This document shows positions 17,445-27,879 of a stretch of DNA of 64,000 nt, one piece after another (positions within the stretch are counted from its first letter, which is position 1; each line of letters starts with the position of its first letter). Made by a program: the position numbers and the translations under genes. The DNA comes from Nitrospinota bacterium. Lineage in GTDB: Bacteria > JADFOP01. The stretch is from assembly GCA_022562795.1 (NCBI GenBank), contig JADFOP010000003.1:25197-89196 (forward strand), written 5' to 3'. Under the pieces are notes generated by a model that saw nothing but the letters and a program-made list of their open reading frames with translations, did not search any database and was not told the origin of the DNA.

Positions 17445-17467
17445 TCATCCTTCCGGTTGATCTGTAA

Positions 17468-18880
17468 CTAGCAATCGTAGTAGAGGGCGAACTCTATCGG
17501 ATGGGGCCTGAGCCGCAGCTCATCGACCTCAACCGTTCGCTTGAAATCCAACCAGGTCTCGATGACGTCTTCGGTAAAGACGTCGCCCTTGAGGAGAAAC
17601 TCGTGGTTGGCCTCCAGGGCGTCGAGGGCCTCGTCGAGCGAGCCAGGGACGCTCGGCACTTTCGCAAGCTCCTCGGGGGGGAGCTCGTAGATGTCTTCGT
17701 CCATCGGCTCGCCCGGGTCCATTTTGTTTTGGATGCCGTCGAGCCCGGCCATGAGCATGGCGCTGAAGGCGAGGTAGCCGTTGCACGACGGGTCGGGAAA
17801 GCGCACCTCAATGCGCTTGGTCTTGGGATTGGGCGAGTACATGGGGATGCGCACACCCGTCGAGCGGTTTCGGCTCGAATAGGCGAGATTAACCGGGGCC
17901 TCGAAGCCCGGCACGAGCCGCTTGTAGCTGTTGGTCGTTGGGGCTACTAAGGCACACAGCGCCGGGGCGTGGTGGAGGATGCCCCCGATGTAGTAGAGGG
18001 CCATCTGGGAAAGCCCCCCGTAGAGGTCGCCGGCGAAGAGCGGCTCGCCGTCCTTCCAGATCGACTGGTGGACGTGCATGCCGGTCCCGTTGTCGTTCCA
18101 GATGGGCTTCGGCATGAAGGTGGCCGTCTTACCGTTTCGGAGGGCTACGTTTTTCACGATGAACTTGTACCACATGAGATTGTCGGCCATTTTCTTGAGC
18201 GAGTCGAACTTTATGTCGATCTCACCTTGGCCCGCCGTGCCCACCTCGTGGTGCTGCGCCTCTATATTCATGCCAACCGACTCCATCACCAGGCACATCT
18301 CCGTCCGGATATCTTGCAGCGTGTCAGTGGGCGAGAGGGGGAAATAGCCCTCTTTGTACTGAGGCTTGTAGCCGAGGTTGGGACCCTCCTCCCGACCCGT
18401 GTTCCAACGGCCCTCCACAGAGTCGATGTAATAAAACGCGTGCTGCTCTCTACAATCGAAGCGGATGTCGTCCAGGATGAAGAACTCCGCCTCTGGACCG
18501 AAGTAGGCAACATCGCCGATTCCGGATGCGACGAGGTATGCCTCGGCCTTCTGGGCTATGTTTCGAGGATCGCGGCTGTACTTCTCCCGGGTGATGGGGT
18601 CCACGATGTCGCATATCATCGACAAGGTCGGCTCTTTGGTGAAGGGGTCCATGACGGCCGTCGCTGGATCTGCCACGGCGAGCATGTCTGAGGCGTGAAT
18701 GGCCTGCCAGCCGCGGATGGACGAGCCGTCGAAACCGTAGCCCTCTTCAAATGCGTCCTCAGAGAGCTCGGAGATCGGAACCGAGAAGTGTTGCCAGAGG
18801 CCGGGGAAGTCCATGAATTTCAGGTCGACCATCTTGGCGCCGTTCTCTTTGGCAAAAGCAATAACCTCTTTCGGCGTCAT
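17468..18880 (-). CDS. glnA: glutamine synthetase type I
   Basis: A 470-residue GSI enzyme making glutamine from glutamate, ammonia and ATP. Motifs include DGSSIRGW, the metal-binding [10 protein letters not shown] and [13 protein letters not shown], and [10 protein letters not shown]. The adenylylation site Tyr398 in [10 protein letters not shown] marks the regulated GSI-beta type. I chose the ATG giving MTPKEV because GGAGGGG lies 8 bp upstream; the longer frame overlaps that site. It follows glnB by 58 bp and shares its sigma-54 promoter. Confidence 0.97.
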   Translation of the reverse strand: MTPKEVIAFAKENGAKMVDLKFMDFPGLWQHFSVPISELSEDAFEEGYGFDGSSIRGWQAIHASDMLAVADPATAVMDPFTKEPTLSMICDIVDPITREKYSRDPRNIAQKAEAYLVASGIGDVAYFGPEAEFFILDDIRFDCREQHAFYYIDSVEGRWNTGREEGPNLGYKPQYKEGYFPLSPTDTLQDIRTEMCLVMESVGMNIEAQHHEVGTAGQGEIDIKFDSLKKMADNLMWYKFIVKNVALRNGKTATFMPKPIWNDNGTGMHVHQSIWKDGEPLFAGDLYGGLSQMALYYIGGILHHAPALCALVAPTTNSYKRLVPGFEAPVNLAYSSRNRSTGVRIPMYSPNPKTKRIEVRFPDPSCNGYLAFSAMLMAGLDGIQNKMDPGEPMDEDIYELPPEELAKVPSVPGSLDEALDALEANHEFLLKGDVFTEDVIETWLDFKRTVEVDELRLRPHPIEFALYYDC

Positions 18881-18938
18881 TCCTATCCCCTCCTTTTTCA
18901 TCTCTCACGTACTGATAAGGAAACAGCGTGGCTGAAAG

Positions 18939-19325
<387 letters not shown>

Positions 19326-19531
19326 TTAACTGTTGAGCGCTAGCAAGCGCTCTCACGAATGGGGCTATCTTCAGGAGGTGCTTGACCGTAACACACCACC
19401 GTGAGCCGTGTAAAGGGGAAAGTTCGGAACGTTTTGTGAGCCACAGGGCCTCACCGGCAGCCCCGTCGAATGCCGGTTTCCTCCCGCCTCACTGCAGGCG
19501 GTCTCCCCATCAACCCTGCAAAATGTGATAA

Positions 19532-19547
19532 AGCAAGAGTCGTGCCA
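19532..19547 (-). promoter_or_regulatory. sigma-54 promoter for glnB-glnA
   Basis: On the minus strand TGGCACGACTCTTGCT matches the sigma-54 consensus TGGCAC-N5-TTGCW at every fixed position. It lies about 255 bp upstream of the glnB start, giving an unusually long leader. Confidence 0.88.
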
Positions 19548-19737
19548 CTTTGGGGGCATCCGGTGTTGTGGTATCGCCTTGATTTTTTGGATGTTACGCG
19601 ATGGTGGCTTGGCGCCGATGATGGGAGAGTGGGGGGGCTGACCGATTTCGCGCCACCTCTGCCGCCGAATGCGTGCGTACCGTTGAAAACAGGGAGTTTC
19701 CACTACTGCTTACCTATCGGGCAGCGTGCTTATTAAA

Positions 19738-19773
19738 CCATCGGCCGGCCCCGAGCTGGGAGCCGGCCGATGG
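19738..19773 (-). terminator. terminator-like hairpin after groEL
   Basis: A perfect 12-bp GC-rich stem (19738-19749 with 19762-19773, 12-nt loop), 31 bp past the groEL stop. On the minus strand it is followed by TTTAATAAG, a short T-tract, so it is a moderate terminator. Confidence 0.65.
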
Positions 19774-19803
19774 GTGAGGAACCAGGCCAGAGGCGTAGGG
19801 ACC

Positions 19804-21447
<1,644 letters not shown>

Positions 21448-21469
21448 TTATGTATCCAGGGTGCTTGCC

Positions 21470-21763
21470 TTATGCAATGATGGCAAAGACGTCTTCCTCG
21501 CGCAGGATGAGGTACTCCTCATCGTCGATCATGACATCGGTGCCAGAGTACTTGCCGAAAAGTACGAGATCGCCGACCTTTACGTCCATCGGCTGACGCT
21601 CGCCGCTTTCCAAGCGGCGGCCCTCGCCAACGGCAACAACCTCGCCCTCCTGAGGCTTTTCCTTGGCGGTGTCCGGGATGATGATGCCTCCCTTTTTGAC
21701 CTCTTGCTCTTCGATCCTTCTTAAGAGGATGCGGTCATGGAGAGGTCGCACTTTTGCGCTCAT
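21470..21763 (-). CDS. groS: GroES co-chaperonin, 10 kDa
   Basis: A 97-residue heptameric lid of GroEL. The sequence [29 protein letters not shown] includes the mobile loop (GGIIIPD), and the protein has the normal length. GAGGAGC lies upstream of the ATG. It is the first gene after the CIRCE-controlled promoter. Confidence 0.97.
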   Translation of the reverse strand: MSAKVRPLHDRILLRRIEEQEVKKGGIIIPDTAKEKPQEGEVVAVGEGRRLESGERQPMDVKVGDLVLFGKYSGTDVMIDDEEYLILREEDVFAIIA

Positions 21764-21871
21764 ATAAGCTCCTCACTGCCACCTCGCAGTGGCGGATGGG
21801 CCCGGTAGGTTGGGGCCAATTCGTCTCGACGGTTAACGGCTTGATGCGCCGTACCCTAACGTATGGTTTCT

Positions 21872-21910
21872 AACCTATTAGCACTCTCCAGTGGAGAGTG
21901 CTAATAGGTT
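21872..21910. promoter_or_regulatory. CIRCE operator for groES-groEL (39-bp perfect palindrome)
   Basis: TTAGCACTC (21878-21886), 9-bp spacer, GAGTGCTAA (21896-21904) is the exact CIRCE sequence bound by HrcA. The symmetry continues perfectly on both sides and through the spacer to a single central G, making 19+1+19 bp. It lies immediately downstream of the -10 box. Confidence 0.95.
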
Positions 21911-21919
21911 GCAGTAAGA

Positions 21920-21947
21920 TATATACTCATCGCAACCGTTCGGTCAA
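21920..21947 (-). promoter_or_regulatory. sigma-70-type promoter of groES-groEL
   Basis: On the minus strand TTGACC (21942-21947), 16-bp spacer, TATATA (21920-21925). The CIRCE element follows within 10 bp, so HrcA would block the initial transcript. Confidence 0.8.
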
Positions 21948-22096
21948 GAAAAAAATGGCCGGTGGGCAGGAATTTTTTGGAGCCGGTCTCCCCTCCGATA
22001 TCGGGACGCCATCAGTGACCCAACCACGATAGACGTTTAGAAAGTCTCCCTTAAGCCCGCAAAGTGGTATGAGCAAAGGGCGGTGTTGGGTCGGCC

Positions 22097-23692
22097 TCAA
22101 TGCTTGAAGTGGCGGATGCCGGTGAAAACCATCGCAATGCCGTGCTCGTTGCAGGCAGCTATAACCTCCTCATCGCGGATACTCCCACCTGGCTGGATGA
22201 CGGCTGCGATGCCCTGGGCCGCCGCCTCGTCGATGGCGTCACGGAAGGGGAAGAAGGCGTCGGAGGCCATAACGCAGCCGTGAAGGTCGCTTTGGGCCTT
22301 TTCGGCGGCGAGGCGAGCCGAGTCGACCCGGCTCATCTGCCCGGCGCCGATTCCTACGGTCCGGTCGGCGCGCGTGTAGACTATGGCGTTGGACTTAACA
22401 TGTTTGACCACTTTCCATGCAAACCGCAGGGCCGACATCTCCTCATCCGTGGGCTTCCGCTCTGTCGGGACGGTGATTTGCTCAGCCGAGAGGTCTATCG
22501 TGTCGCGCTCCTGGACGAGAACCCCCCCGAGGAGCTTCTTAATCTCCAATCCTTGGGCCACTGGCTCCGTCCCCTCACCTAGGCCGGGGCATCGTATGAG
22601 CCTCAGGGCTTTTTTCTTTGAAAGCAGAACTTGGGCCTCATCGCTGAAGGCCGGGGCGATGAGAGCCTCGACGAAAATTTTAGACAGAGCCTCGGCCAGG
22701 GATGCCTCTATTGGCCGGTTGAAGCCGATTACCCCTCCGTATGCGCTCATCGGATCACAGGCGTTGGCCTTAAGGTAGGCCTCGGTGAGGTCTTCGGCGA
22801 GGCCCACACCGCAGGGGTTGGTGTGCTTGATGATGACGCATGCAGGCACCTCGAACTCCAGGATGCAAAGCAGGGCCGCCTCTAGGTCCACCAGATTGTT
22901 GAACGAGAGCTCTTTACCGTGGAGCTGGTCGGCTTCAAGCAGCGAGGGAGCGAGTCCCGCTTCCGAGGCGTCACGGTAGAGAGCTGCGCGTTGATGCGGG
23001 TTCTCGCCGTAACGTAGCTCTTGGACGAGCTCAAGCTGTAAGGTTTTGCTGGAGGGGAATGTTTCATCCTCTTGACCGTCGGCCTCCCGCTGCTCGGCCA
23101 TGAAGGAGGAGGCGGCCGCGTCGTAGCGGGCGGTGTGGGCGAAGGCTTTGTGGGCGAGGGTGATACGGGTGGATAAGGACAGGCTACCCTCGTTGGCTTC
23201 GAGCTCCTCACCTACTGCTGGGTAGTCATTAGGATCGACTACCACGGCCACATCGCGGAAATTTTTCGCCGCAGCCCGAATCATGCTAGGTCCACCTATG
23301 TCGATCTGCCCAACCGCTTCGTCAACTGTCAAATCGGGCTTGGAGAGGGTGGCTTCGAATGGGTAAAGGTTTACCACGACGAGGTCGATGGGTCGGATGC
23401 CGTGCTCGGCTAGGGCGGACTCGTGGTCAGGGTCACCCCGTCGGGCTAGAATTCCACCGTGAATCTTCGGGTGGAGAGTTTTGACCCGACCGTCTAGAAT
23501 CTCCGGGAAACCGGTGACGTCCGAGACCTGGGTGACGGCGACTCCATTATCGGCCAGCAGCCTCGCGGTCCCGCCCGTGGAGATAATTTCCACGCCCGCA
23601 GCCACCAAGGCCTCGCAGAACTCGACCGCACCCTCCTTATCGGACAAACTGACCAGGGCCCGTGAGACCTTTCTCGGCTCCTCCACGGTCAT
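22097..23692 (-). CDS. purH: bifunctional AICAR formyltransferase / IMP cyclohydrolase
   Basis: A 531-residue enzyme performing the last two steps of IMP synthesis. The N-terminal IMP cyclohydrolase domain (about 1-200: [33 protein letters not shown]) is followed by the formyltransferase domain with the catalytic KHTNPCGVG and the C-terminal TGIRHFKH. I chose MTVEEPRKV because GAGGG precedes it and the domain starts there; the frame opens 14 codons earlier. Last gene of hrcA-grpE-rsmE-purH, 128 bp after rsmE. Confidence 0.97.
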   Translation of the reverse strand: MTVEEPRKVSRALVSLSDKEGAVEFCEALVAAGVEIISTGGTARLLADNGVAVTQVSDVTGFPEILDGRVKTLHPKIHGGILARRGDPDHESALAEHGIRPIDLVVVNLYPFEATLSKPDLTVDEAVGQIDIGGPSMIRAAAKNFRDVAVVVDPNDYPAVGEELEANEGSLSLSTRITLAHKAFAHTARYDAAASSFMAEQREADGQEDETFPSSKTLQLELVQELRYGENPHQRAALYRDASEAGLAPSLLEADQLHGKELSFNNLVDLEAALLCILEFEVPACVIIKHTNPCGVGLAEDLTEAYLKANACDPMSAYGGVIGFNRPIEASLAEALSKIFVEALIAPAFSDEAQVLLSKKKALRLIRCPGLGEGTEPVAQGLEIKKLLGGVLVQERDTIDLSAEQITVPTERKPTDEEMSALRFAWKVVKHVKSNAIVYTRADRTVGIGAGQMSRVDSARLAAEKAQSDLHGCVMASDAFFPFRDAIDEAAAQGIAAVIQPGGSIRDEEVIAACNEHGIAMVFTGIRHFKH

Positions 23693-23820
23693 AACTCCCT
23701 CTGATTGATTACTTAATGAACGAAGGGTTTGCAAAAGGTGAGTTGCCGCTTCGGCGGCCCAATCTTAACCGAGCCGCCCTTTGAGTGTCAAGCTGCGCTA
23801 AGTGGTCCTCTGGGTTTGGG

Positions 23821-24564
23821 CTAGAGGCCCCCGAAGGCGTGCTGGAGGATGGCCAGAAGGGCCAGGGGAGCCGTCTCAGTCCTGAGAATCCTGGGCCCCA
23901 GGCTTGTTGCTACGAAGCCTGCCTCGGTTGCCTTGGCCACCTCGGGCGCCTCGAAGCCCCCCTCGGGCCCGACCAGGCATACTACCTTCTTCGGCCTGAT
24001 GCCTCTGGCGAGGAGCTCTCGTAGGGGTTCGCTCGCCTCCTCCCATAGAAGAAGCCGCATCTGCGTTGAGGCGGGTGGGCCGAGATCAACCAAAAAATCC
24101 TCAAGCGAGGCCAAAGGGGCGACTTCTGGCACTGATGGGCGGCGGCATTGCTTGGCCGCCTCCACGGCAACGCGACGCCAACGCTCAAGCCTCTTGGCAG
24201 CTCTCTGCCCCGAGAGACGGACCACCGCGCGCTTGGTCGAGATCGGCACGATTCGGGCGGCCCCCAGCTCAACGGCCTTCTGGAGGATAAGCTCGAACTT
24301 CCGCCCTTTTGGAAGCCCTTGGGCCAGGGTGATGGATGGAGTAGTCTCTGGAGGCGCTCCGGCGGCCTCCACCACCGTCCCTTCGACCGTCTCGTCGGCG
24401 ATCCGATCGATCCTAACCCGGCTGAGACGGCCCTCTCCGTCAGAGACCGACACAAAGTCGCCCGGCCCCAGCCGCAGCACCCGCGTTATGTGATGTACGT
24501 CGGGCCCTGTGATAGCGACCCGATTTTCCGTCATCTGCTCTGGTACGACGAAGAAGAGGCGCAC
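23821..24564 (-). CDS. rsmE: 16S rRNA m3U1498 methyltransferase RsmE
   Basis: A 247-residue SPOUT-fold methyltransferase using S-adenosylmethionine to methylate U1498 of 16S rRNA. N-terminal PUA-like part (MRLFFVV to HHITRVLRLGPGD), SPOUT core with TLAQGLPKGRKFELILQKAVELG, then the SAM-knot motifs LVGPEGGFEAPEV and LGPRILRTETAPL. GTG start. In many genomes rsmE follows dnaJ-prmA; here it follows grpE by 24 bp. Confidence 0.93.
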   Translation of the reverse strand: MRLFFVVPEQMTENRVAITGPDVHHITRVLRLGPGDFVSVSDGEGRLSRVRIDRIADETVEGTVVEAAGAPPETTPSITLAQGLPKGRKFELILQKAVELGAARIVPISTKRAVVRLSGQRAAKRLERWRRVAVEAAKQCRRPSVPEVAPLASLEDFLVDLGPPASTQMRLLLWEEASEPLRELLARGIRPKKVVCLVGPEGGFEAPEVAKATEAGFVATSLGPRILRTETAPLALLAILQHAFGGL

Positions 24565-24588
24565 GGCTTTTTATCCTAATAGTGCGAA

Positions 24589-25170
24589 TTATGGCGGCGG
24601 TCCGGAGGAGACGATGACCTTGGCCGGCCTCAAGATACGCTCTTTGAAGCGGTAGCCTTTCTCGATCTGATTGATGACAACTCCTTCGGGGACTTCCGAA
24701 GAGGGCTGGGTTGAGACGGCCTCGTGGATGGTGGGGTCGAAGGGCCCGCCGATGGCTTCTATGGGGTCAACGCCCTCGCGGCGGAGAAACTCTTTAAGCT
24801 CTCGCAGGGTGAGCTCGACACCGGCCACCAGGCCGTCGTGGCCGGCGTCGGACGTTGCGGCTGCCAGTGCACGCTCCAGATTGTCTACAACCGGCAGAAG
24901 CTTCTCCAGGAGCACTTCATTGGCGTAGGCGAGAACCTTCGCCCGCTCCCGCTCCATACGCTTCTTGTGGTTTTCAAATTCGGCCGCTAGTCTGAGGTAA
25001 CGTTGCTCCAGGGGCTCCGCATCTTCCTCGGGCGCCCCCGTTTCCTCTGTACCTGTCTCGGAAGAGGAAGATTCCAGAGCCCCTCCGCCCTCTCCCGGTG
25101 ACGAGGGAGCGGAGGCCTTCTCGCCGCTACGTCTCTCATCGTCGCTCTCAATGGGGATACGGCGCGCCAC
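24589..25170 (-). CDS. grpE: GrpE nucleotide-exchange factor
   Basis: A protein of about 193 residues: an acidic low-complexity N-terminus (about 1-65), a long coiled-coil helix (LRLAAEFENHKKRMERERA) and a C-terminal beta domain with the GrpE signature (GGPFDPTIHEAVS to GYRFKERILRPAKVIVS). It releases ADP from DnaK. I prefer a GTG start because AAGGAG lies 9 bp upstream, after the hrcA stop; the longer frame begins at a TTG inside hrcA. The partner genes dnaK and dnaJ are not here. Confidence 0.93.
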   Translation of the reverse strand: MARRIPIESDDERRSGEKASAPSSPGEGGGALESSSSETGTEETGAPEEDAEPLEQRYLRLAAEFENHKKRMERERAKVLAYANEVLLEKLLPVVDNLERALAAATSDAGHDGLVAGVELTLRELKEFLRREGVDPIEAIGGPFDPTIHEAVSTQPSSEVPEGVVINQIEKGYRFKERILRPAKVIVSSGPPP

Positions 25171-25183
25171 GGCTACGCTCTCC

Positions 25184-26236
25184 TTAGACCGGCTCGCCCG
25201 CAAGCAGGTGGCTCAACCTCTTGGCCGCGTAGTCGACCAGGCCCATGACCCGTGCGTACTCCATCCGCTTGGGTCCCATGATGCCAACAGCCCCCAAGGG
25301 TCCCTCACCCATCCTGTATGATTGGCTTACGACCGATAAATCGTCGAGGCCCTCTATCTCGCTCTCTTCACCGATGAAGACGCTGAGGCCATCGCTCGTC
25401 AGGCAGCGATCGAGCAAGCGGACCAGGCGGCCCTTGTCCTCGAAGGCCTGAAAGATGGTCCGCATCTTCTCGATGTCTCTTTGAATCTCAGGCGAGTTTA
25501 GAATGTTGCTCGCCCCCTCGACGATGACCTCTCCTGGGGACTCATCCATCTCCCGGCCGAAGGACTGCTCATAAAGGGCCATAGCATTCTGGAGGAGAGC
25601 GTCGTACTCGGCTTTCTCCTCGGCCATCTGCTCCAAGACCTTGACCCGGACCTCCCTGAGCGAGAGTCCCTCAAACTGACTGTTGAGGAAGTTTCCCATC
25701 TCCGTGAGTTTATCCTGGAGGAGGTCTTCATCCAACTTCACTACCTTGGTGTGGGTCATCCCCGCCTCGGAGACTAGGACGGCTAGGACCTTCTTGGGCC
25801 CAAGCCTGGCGAAGTTAATCTGCTTGAAGACGATGGTCGGGAGCCGAGGAGCGAAGACGAGCCCGGCGTGCTGGGAGAACTGGCTCAGCAGCAAGCTCGT
25901 CTGCTCGAGGAGCGACTCAATGCGCTCGAACTTGGATGGCGCCGAGAGTGTGAGGGCCTCCAGGTCATTGCTCTGGAGCCGGGGGATGGAGGTCAGGCTG
26001 TCGACGTAGTAGCGGTAACCGAAATCGGTGGGCACCCGGCCGGCCGAGGCATGGGGTTGGGCGACGAGGTCCATCTCTTCGAGATCGGCCATGACGTTGC
26101 GGATTGTGGCGGGGCTGAGGTTCAGACCGCTTTTGCGGGCTACCGTACGGCTGCCGATGGGCTCCCCGACAAGAACGTAATCCTGGATTATTGTAAAAAG
26201 AACGGTCCGTTGGCGCTCGGTAAGGGCAAGGGGCAT
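25184..26236 (-). CDS. hrcA: HrcA heat-inducible repressor
   Basis: A 350-residue CIRCE-binding repressor. Winged helix N-terminus (LTERQRTVLFTIIQDYVLVGEPIGSRTV, then LSPATIRNVMADLEEM, then HASAGRVPTDFGYRYYVD), dimerisation domain, and C-terminal GAVGIMGPKRMEYARVMGLVDY. GroEL is the usual co-factor that keeps it active. It controls itself and groES-groEL through the two CIRCE sites in this window. First gene of the hrcA-grpE-rsmE-purH run. Confidence 0.97.
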   Translation of the reverse strand: MPLALTERQRTVLFTIIQDYVLVGEPIGSRTVARKSGLNLSPATIRNVMADLEEMDLVAQPHASAGRVPTDFGYRYYVDSLTSIPRLQSNDLEALTLSAPSKFERIESLLEQTSLLLSQFSQHAGLVFAPRLPTIVFKQINFARLGPKKVLAVLVSEAGMTHTKVVKLDEDLLQDKLTEMGNFLNSQFEGLSLREVRVKVLEQMAEEKAEYDALLQNAMALYEQSFGREMDESPGEVIVEGASNILNSPEIQRDIEKMRTIFQAFEDKGRLVRLLDRCLTSDGLSVFIGEESEIEGLDDLSVVSQSYRMGEGPLGAVGIMGPKRMEYARVMGLVDYAAKRLSHLLAGEPV

Positions 26237-26257
26237 GATCGATCACACATAGGGGTC

Positions 26258-26284
26258 TTAGCACTCTATACGGTAGAGTGCCAA
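26258..26284. promoter_or_regulatory. CIRCE operator for hrcA
   Basis: TTAGCACTC (26258-26266), 9-bp spacer, GAGTGCCAA (26276-26284): one mismatch from the perfect CIRCE. It lies between the -10 box and the hrcA ATG. Confidence 0.92.
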
Positions 26285-26290
26285 GGTCAA

Positions 26291-26319
26291 AAGATACAGG
26301 GCTGATGTAGTATTGTCAA
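26291..26319 (-). promoter_or_regulatory. sigma-70 promoter of the hrcA operon
   Basis: On the minus strand TTGACA (26314-26319), 17-bp spacer, TATCTT (26291-26296), directly upstream of the CIRCE element. Confidence 0.82.
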
Positions 26320-26391
26320 GCCTCAAGAGGCGGGCGGGCATTGTCGCTCTCTCCCTTCTCGTGCTAGATTGAGCCGGGAGGTCGGCACGCG

Positions 26392-26910
26392 GTGAGCGTT
26401 AGAAAAGCCCCTAGGTTTCTTTGCGATGCCATGCTTGGGAAGCTCTGTAAGTGGCTTCGCATCGCCGGGTACGATTCGGCCTATGCCCGCCGCTCGGTCC
26501 CCCTTCAAATCGTGGACAGAGCCCGCCGGGAGGAACGCATCATCTTGACTCGGAATACAAAGCTCTTGGCCCGCGAGAACCTCCCCACCCACCTATTTAT
26601 TAAGAATAATGGGTGGGATGCCCAACTTGTAGAGGTTGCTGGCGCTTTCGGGCTTGACCTCGAGGCTCGGGCTTTCTCCCGCTGCCTGGCCTGTAACGTG
26701 GAGACAGAGCCGGTAGAGAGGCGAACCGAGGTAGAGGCCGTGGTCCCGGAGTATGTCTACCGTCGGGTGGTGGAGTTCCACTGCTGCCCTGTCTGTGGGA
26801 AGGTATTCTGGTCTGGCACCCACCTGGCAAGCATGGGCCGGCGGCTTAGGGCTGTAGCCGAGCGGGTAGATGAGCTTAAGGAGACGGGAGGCACGGTGTT
26901 GGATAAATAA
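26392..26910 (+). CDS. Mut7-C family RNase-like protein with zinc ribbon
   Basis: A 172-residue protein from a GTG start. The N-terminal half has a Mut7-C/PIN-like fold (FLCDAMLGKLCKWLRIAGYD with Asp12, and RIILTRNTKLL at about 49-59). The C-terminal half has paired cysteines (Cys98, Cys101, Cys132, Cys135) forming a zinc ribbon (RCLACN, CCPVCGKVFWSGTH). Proteins of this family are predicted ribonucleases; the biological target is unknown. It diverges from hrcA and stands alone. Confidence 0.85.
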   Translation: MSVRKAPRFLCDAMLGKLCKWLRIAGYDSAYARRSVPLQIVDRARREERIILTRNTKLLARENLPTHLFIKNNGWDAQLVEVAGAFGLDLEARAFSRCLACNVETEPVERRTEVEAVVPEYVYRRVVEFHCCPVCGKVFWSGTHLASMGRRLRAVAERVDELKETGGTVLDK

Positions 26911-27162
26911 GCAAGAAGGTTTTCGATGCCTACCCAACTGACTATTTCGGACATCACTCATCAATCCGGCTTCCCGTTTGTCCCGCCCATGCCCTGTGAA
27001 GGTTTCTTGGAAGATTTCCCCATTCCTTAAGCTGCTTAACCGACGAGCAAATTATACCGAAAAGGACTAAGGGGATTAGTATGCCCTGGCGGATTCGAGA
27101 CAAAAACGTCCGGAGCGCCGCTTCGGATGGGATCCCATGGCCTAGGAATAAGGTTTTTCATA

Positions 27163-27729
27163 ATGTCCGAACAGAAACGATGCTACGAAATCCTTGGATT
27201 GGAGCCTGGCGCGTCACCTGAAAGGGTGAAACAGGCGTATCGGGACATGGTACAGGTATGGCATCCGGATCGGTTTGAGCACGACCCCCGGCTCCAAAAG
27301 AAAGCTCAGGAGAAGCTAAAAGAAATCAACGAAGCCTACGGGAAACTGACCAACACCAATTCCGGCACAAGGGTTCGTAGAGGCAAGAGGTATGCAAAAC
27401 AATATGTCGGAGCCCAAAGGAGGGAACATTTCAGGGTAGAGTATCCATCGAGGTATAGGCCCAAACTCGTTATAGCTGAAAGTGAGTATGACGTTTTAGA
27501 CCTCTCCGAGAGCGGGGTTAGATTTTCCTGCAGCGGTGGGAGAGGGTTGGAACATAATATACAAGGAACAATAACATTCCATGATGGAGAGGACTTAGAG
27601 ATAGTAGGGGAAGTTTTCCGGTCCGGATACAACGAAATGACATTACGTCTTGTGAAAAGGGTTCCATTACAGAGGATCGTTAAGGAGCAGCGGCATCTTA
27701 TGAACGAATTATGGGTGTATGGAACGTAA
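27163..27729 (+). CDS. J-domain / PilZ-domain fusion protein
   Basis: A 188-residue protein. Residues 1-65 are a DnaJ-type J domain with the essential HPD at 34-36 (VWHPDRF). Residues 85-180 are a PilZ domain with the cyclic-di-GMP signatures RREHFR (86-91) and DLSESG (113-118). PilZ binds c-di-GMP and J domains stimulate DnaK-type ATPases, so the fusion suggests c-di-GMP-gated Hsp70 recruitment. I chose MSEQKR because AAGG lies upstream; 12 codons precede it in frame. Its base composition is more AT-rich than its neighbours. Confidence 0.82.
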   Translation: MSEQKRCYEILGLEPGASPERVKQAYRDMVQVWHPDRFEHDPRLQKKAQEKLKEINEAYGKLTNTNSGTRVRRGKRYAKQYVGAQRREHFRVEYPSRYRPKLVIAESEYDVLDLSESGVRFSCSGGRGLEHNIQGTITFHDGEDLEIVGEVFRSGYNEMTLRLVKRVPLQRIVKEQRHLMNELWVYGT

Positions 27730-27879
27730 GGTGGAGGCGGCATTAGGGCTTCGACCAAATTACCCTCCGGTCGGCTTTATGTGGCTACATAAATTGGGCG
27801 TTATTATCCTTTCCAACACACAACGATGGGTCCATAATATATAGATATAGATAAGGCGATTCGTTTGTAGGGGACCCTC

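Larger units (their letters stand above)
21764..22096. other. intergenic region upstream of groES
   Basis: This 333-bp region holds the groES promoter and the CIRCE operator. A T-run (minus strand, near 21950) follows GC-rich sequence after purH, but I could not form a proper stem there, so no purH terminator is called. Confidence 0.6.

Noticed and set aside
21950-22096. Possible terminator for purH
   Set aside because: There is a T-run, but no convincing stem could be built; the similar GC segments are in the same orientation.
24066-24579. Plus-strand open frames opposite rsmE
   Set aside because: Antisense shadows of a clearly coding gene.
27730-27879. Cobalamin riboswitch upstream of the BtuF-like gene
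   Set aside because: No B12-box-like sequence or multi-stem fold was recognised in 150 bp.
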